A stretch of DNA of 64,000 nucleotides, taken from assembly GCA_035529895.1 (NCBI GenBank), contig DATKVV010000041.1, forward strand, positions 93,304 to 157,303, given 5' to 3'. The position numbers and the translations under genes were made by a program. Position 1 is the first letter of the stretch. Each line of letters opens with the position of its first letter. This DNA is from JAUWKC01 sp035529895. GTDB taxonomy: Bacteria > Planctomycetota > Phycisphaerae > Sedimentisphaerales > Anaerobacaceae. This document shows positions 63,901 through 64,000 of this stretch, piece by piece. The notes beneath the pieces are model-generated. The model saw nothing but the letters and a program-made list of their open reading frames with translations. It ran no database searches and was not told where the DNA came from.

Positions 63901-64000
63901 GCCTCGCCGGGTGCTGTGACCGAGCCGCCGGCAGTCGAGGAGACCGTCAATGCGTGCTGGTTGATGGCGAAGTTTGCCTGAATCGTATAGTCGCCATGCA
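60918..64000 (-). CDS. Giant repeat surface protein with C-terminal sorting tail (5' end outside window)
   Basis: The frame is open to the window edge, so at least 1027 residues are coded and the N-terminus is unseen. From N to C: near-identical 81-residue InlB-type beta repeats (LTVSSTAGGSVTAPGEAG; FVNWTGSAVTAGKV); an Ig-like domain (PSITNLNPEPNDIQVPL); six propeller-type blades with W-x-D-x-R and DIY (VVWQDNRRGNWDIYMS); a beta domain like ZU5; and the tail. The tail is a Gly/Ser linker of nine Gly ending in Cys-Ser, a hydrophobic helix (EFLLPYVGLILAMIILKL) and a basic end (RTTPNRKSGNITRAK). Such tripartite ends are removed by membrane proteases during sorting. The protease gene follows with overlap. 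Confidence 0.9.
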   Translation of the reverse strand, partial: HGDYTIQANFAINQHALTVSSTAGGSVTAPGEAGPYPYSYGESVSIVAQADPNYHFVNWTGSAVTAGKVASPGSASTTVTMHGDYTIQANFAINQHALTVSSTAGGSVTAPGEAGPYPYDYGESASIVAQADPNYHFVNWTGSAVTAGKVADPNAVNTTVTMHADYTIQANFAINQHTLTVSSTAGGSVTAPGEAGPYPYSYGESASIVAQADPNYQFVNWTGSAVTAGKVADPNAASTTVTMHGDYTIQANFTIDRHTLTVSSTTGGSVTEPGETGPYQYDNGTTVPIEATADPDYRFVNWTGTAVTAGKVAGPNTASTTVTMDADYTIQANFAGEDKTPPSITNLNPEPNDIQVPLNNLITLHIVDSGEGIDANTVAIVVNSNTVYTGNMADYNSTTYGHCRRVGTIADYMFIYQANGTFDFDTAISVTVNATDLAGNAMDEYSYSFTTEMRSFGINKKVYSGSGSNPVQGGPATVRDSSGDIWATWHEGPSGARDIYVAALGLGQDSFGSSTRLTEDAADQGNPAMAADAGGKLYVVWQDNRRGNWDIYMSTSTDGISWSNEIRVTDSNDNQTNPVVAVDGSLPGNVYVIWQDDRGGNQDIYAAASSNNFVTATVWQITTDSSDQLEPAVAVDSENTVYVVWTDTRNGSNDIYGAASNDGPWANVVVVGNAYNQSSPAIAAEAAGSILHLLWVDDTSGDRDIFYAQTSGGLAGSPLVGNSIVDESTGADQSEPVIAVTGSTGDNLRVFACWQDGRYADTDLYFVDMHSSLGTNVFAGDNGTNADQSAPAMGIDAYGHPYLVWADNRNANPAIYYAGSTFAESSYMALKDVSISSGATVGADPASISSVDDVSVIVPAEAYLSNIRITISRVKNPQKLSVECLSCVYEFGPSGVEFTVPVTITIPYVPSPGKVVSAYWCNPLTGGISQTGITDVQTIVISPTLHALRFKTIHFTQFFVGGSGSVPGGSSGGGGGGGGGCSVSRSNDGTILEFLLPYVGLILAMIILKLRTTPNRKSGNITRAKC
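63000..64000 (-). repeat. 243-bp tandem coding repeats
   Basis: Matching positions recur every 243 bases (for example the GAAGTTTGCCTGAAT block at about 63241, 63484, 63727 and 63970), giving more than four units of 81 codons. The units are nearly identical at the DNA level, which points to recent duplication or gene conversion. The array continues beyond the window. Confidence 0.92.

Noticed and set aside
63000..64000. CRISPR array
   Set aside because: The repeats are 243 bp, directly adjacent and in frame within a protein gene; there are no spacers and no cas genes.

Overview
The window looks like a piece of a Planctomycetota chromosome, most likely class Phycisphaerae (Sedimentisphaerales-like). 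The evidence is indirect: two secreted proteins end in the short dockerin-like tail D-x-N/D-x-x-x-x-V-D-W-x-D-V-x-I typical of that group, sulfatase and GH130 relics are present, there is a near-complete type II secretion operon with a PilM-like GspL, IS1380 remnants match planctomycete types, and intergenic DNA carries ATACGA arrays and a dispersed 'NKPNF'-type repeat that I recall from Phycisphaerae assemblies. No 16S gene is present, so the placement is an inference.

Layout. 1-1.75 kb is a scar region beside a tRNA-Lys(CTT): the tail of a dockerin-type protein, a chimeric MopE-repeat/tyrosine-integrase relic and a collapsed sulfatase pseudogene. 1.8-10.5 kb holds a secreted DUF4139-like protein, an OmpR-type response regulator with its histidine kinase, and two von Willebrand A proteins. 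Three promoters here share exactly the same architecture (TTTAC-N6-TTTAC-N23-TATANT), so they probably form one regulon. 10.7-20.2 kb is housekeeping: dihydrolipoyl dehydrogenase, RtcB plus archease, a DinG/XPD-like helicase, a MutS2 without its Smr domain, a kinase-like phosphotransferase and a glyoxalase II. 20.3-23.9 kb is mobile or repeat-rich: a GLUG-repeat protein between 53-bp direct repeats, and a GNAT acetyltransferase between two IS1380 remnants. 24-32 kb carries small redox and regulatory genes: a monooxygenase, Fe-alcohol dehydrogenase, CsrA, a NifX-like protein, two receiver-only regulators, superoxide reductase, DUF2769, ferredoxin, a CBS protein, an iron-sulfur flavoprotein, a thioredoxin-like protein and a ferritin-like protein.

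32.3-44.9 kb is one tightly packed plus-strand operon. It starts with an arsenosugar module (TIGR04283-type glycosyltransferase, ArsM, ArsS, DUF547, TIGR04282-type glycosyltransferase) and runs without a break into a GH63-like glucosidase, a flavin disulfide reductase fused to a VTT membrane domain, a type III polyketide synthase and two methyltransferases. It ends at a GH130 relic and a clear intrinsic terminator. I read it as a candidate pathway for an arsenic-containing glycolipid or polyketide.

45.4-48.5 kb holds a probable type II restriction-modification pair and a small membrane protein. 49.2-64 kb is a minus-strand type II secretion operon (gspC, D, E, F, G, I, J, K, L, M). Immediately upstream in the same direction lie a CPBP glutamic-type intramembrane protease and, overlapping its start, a giant repeat protein whose C-terminus is a Gly-rich linker ending in Cys, a transmembrane helix and a basic tail. 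That arrangement looks like a dedicated substrate / sorting protease / secretion machine set.
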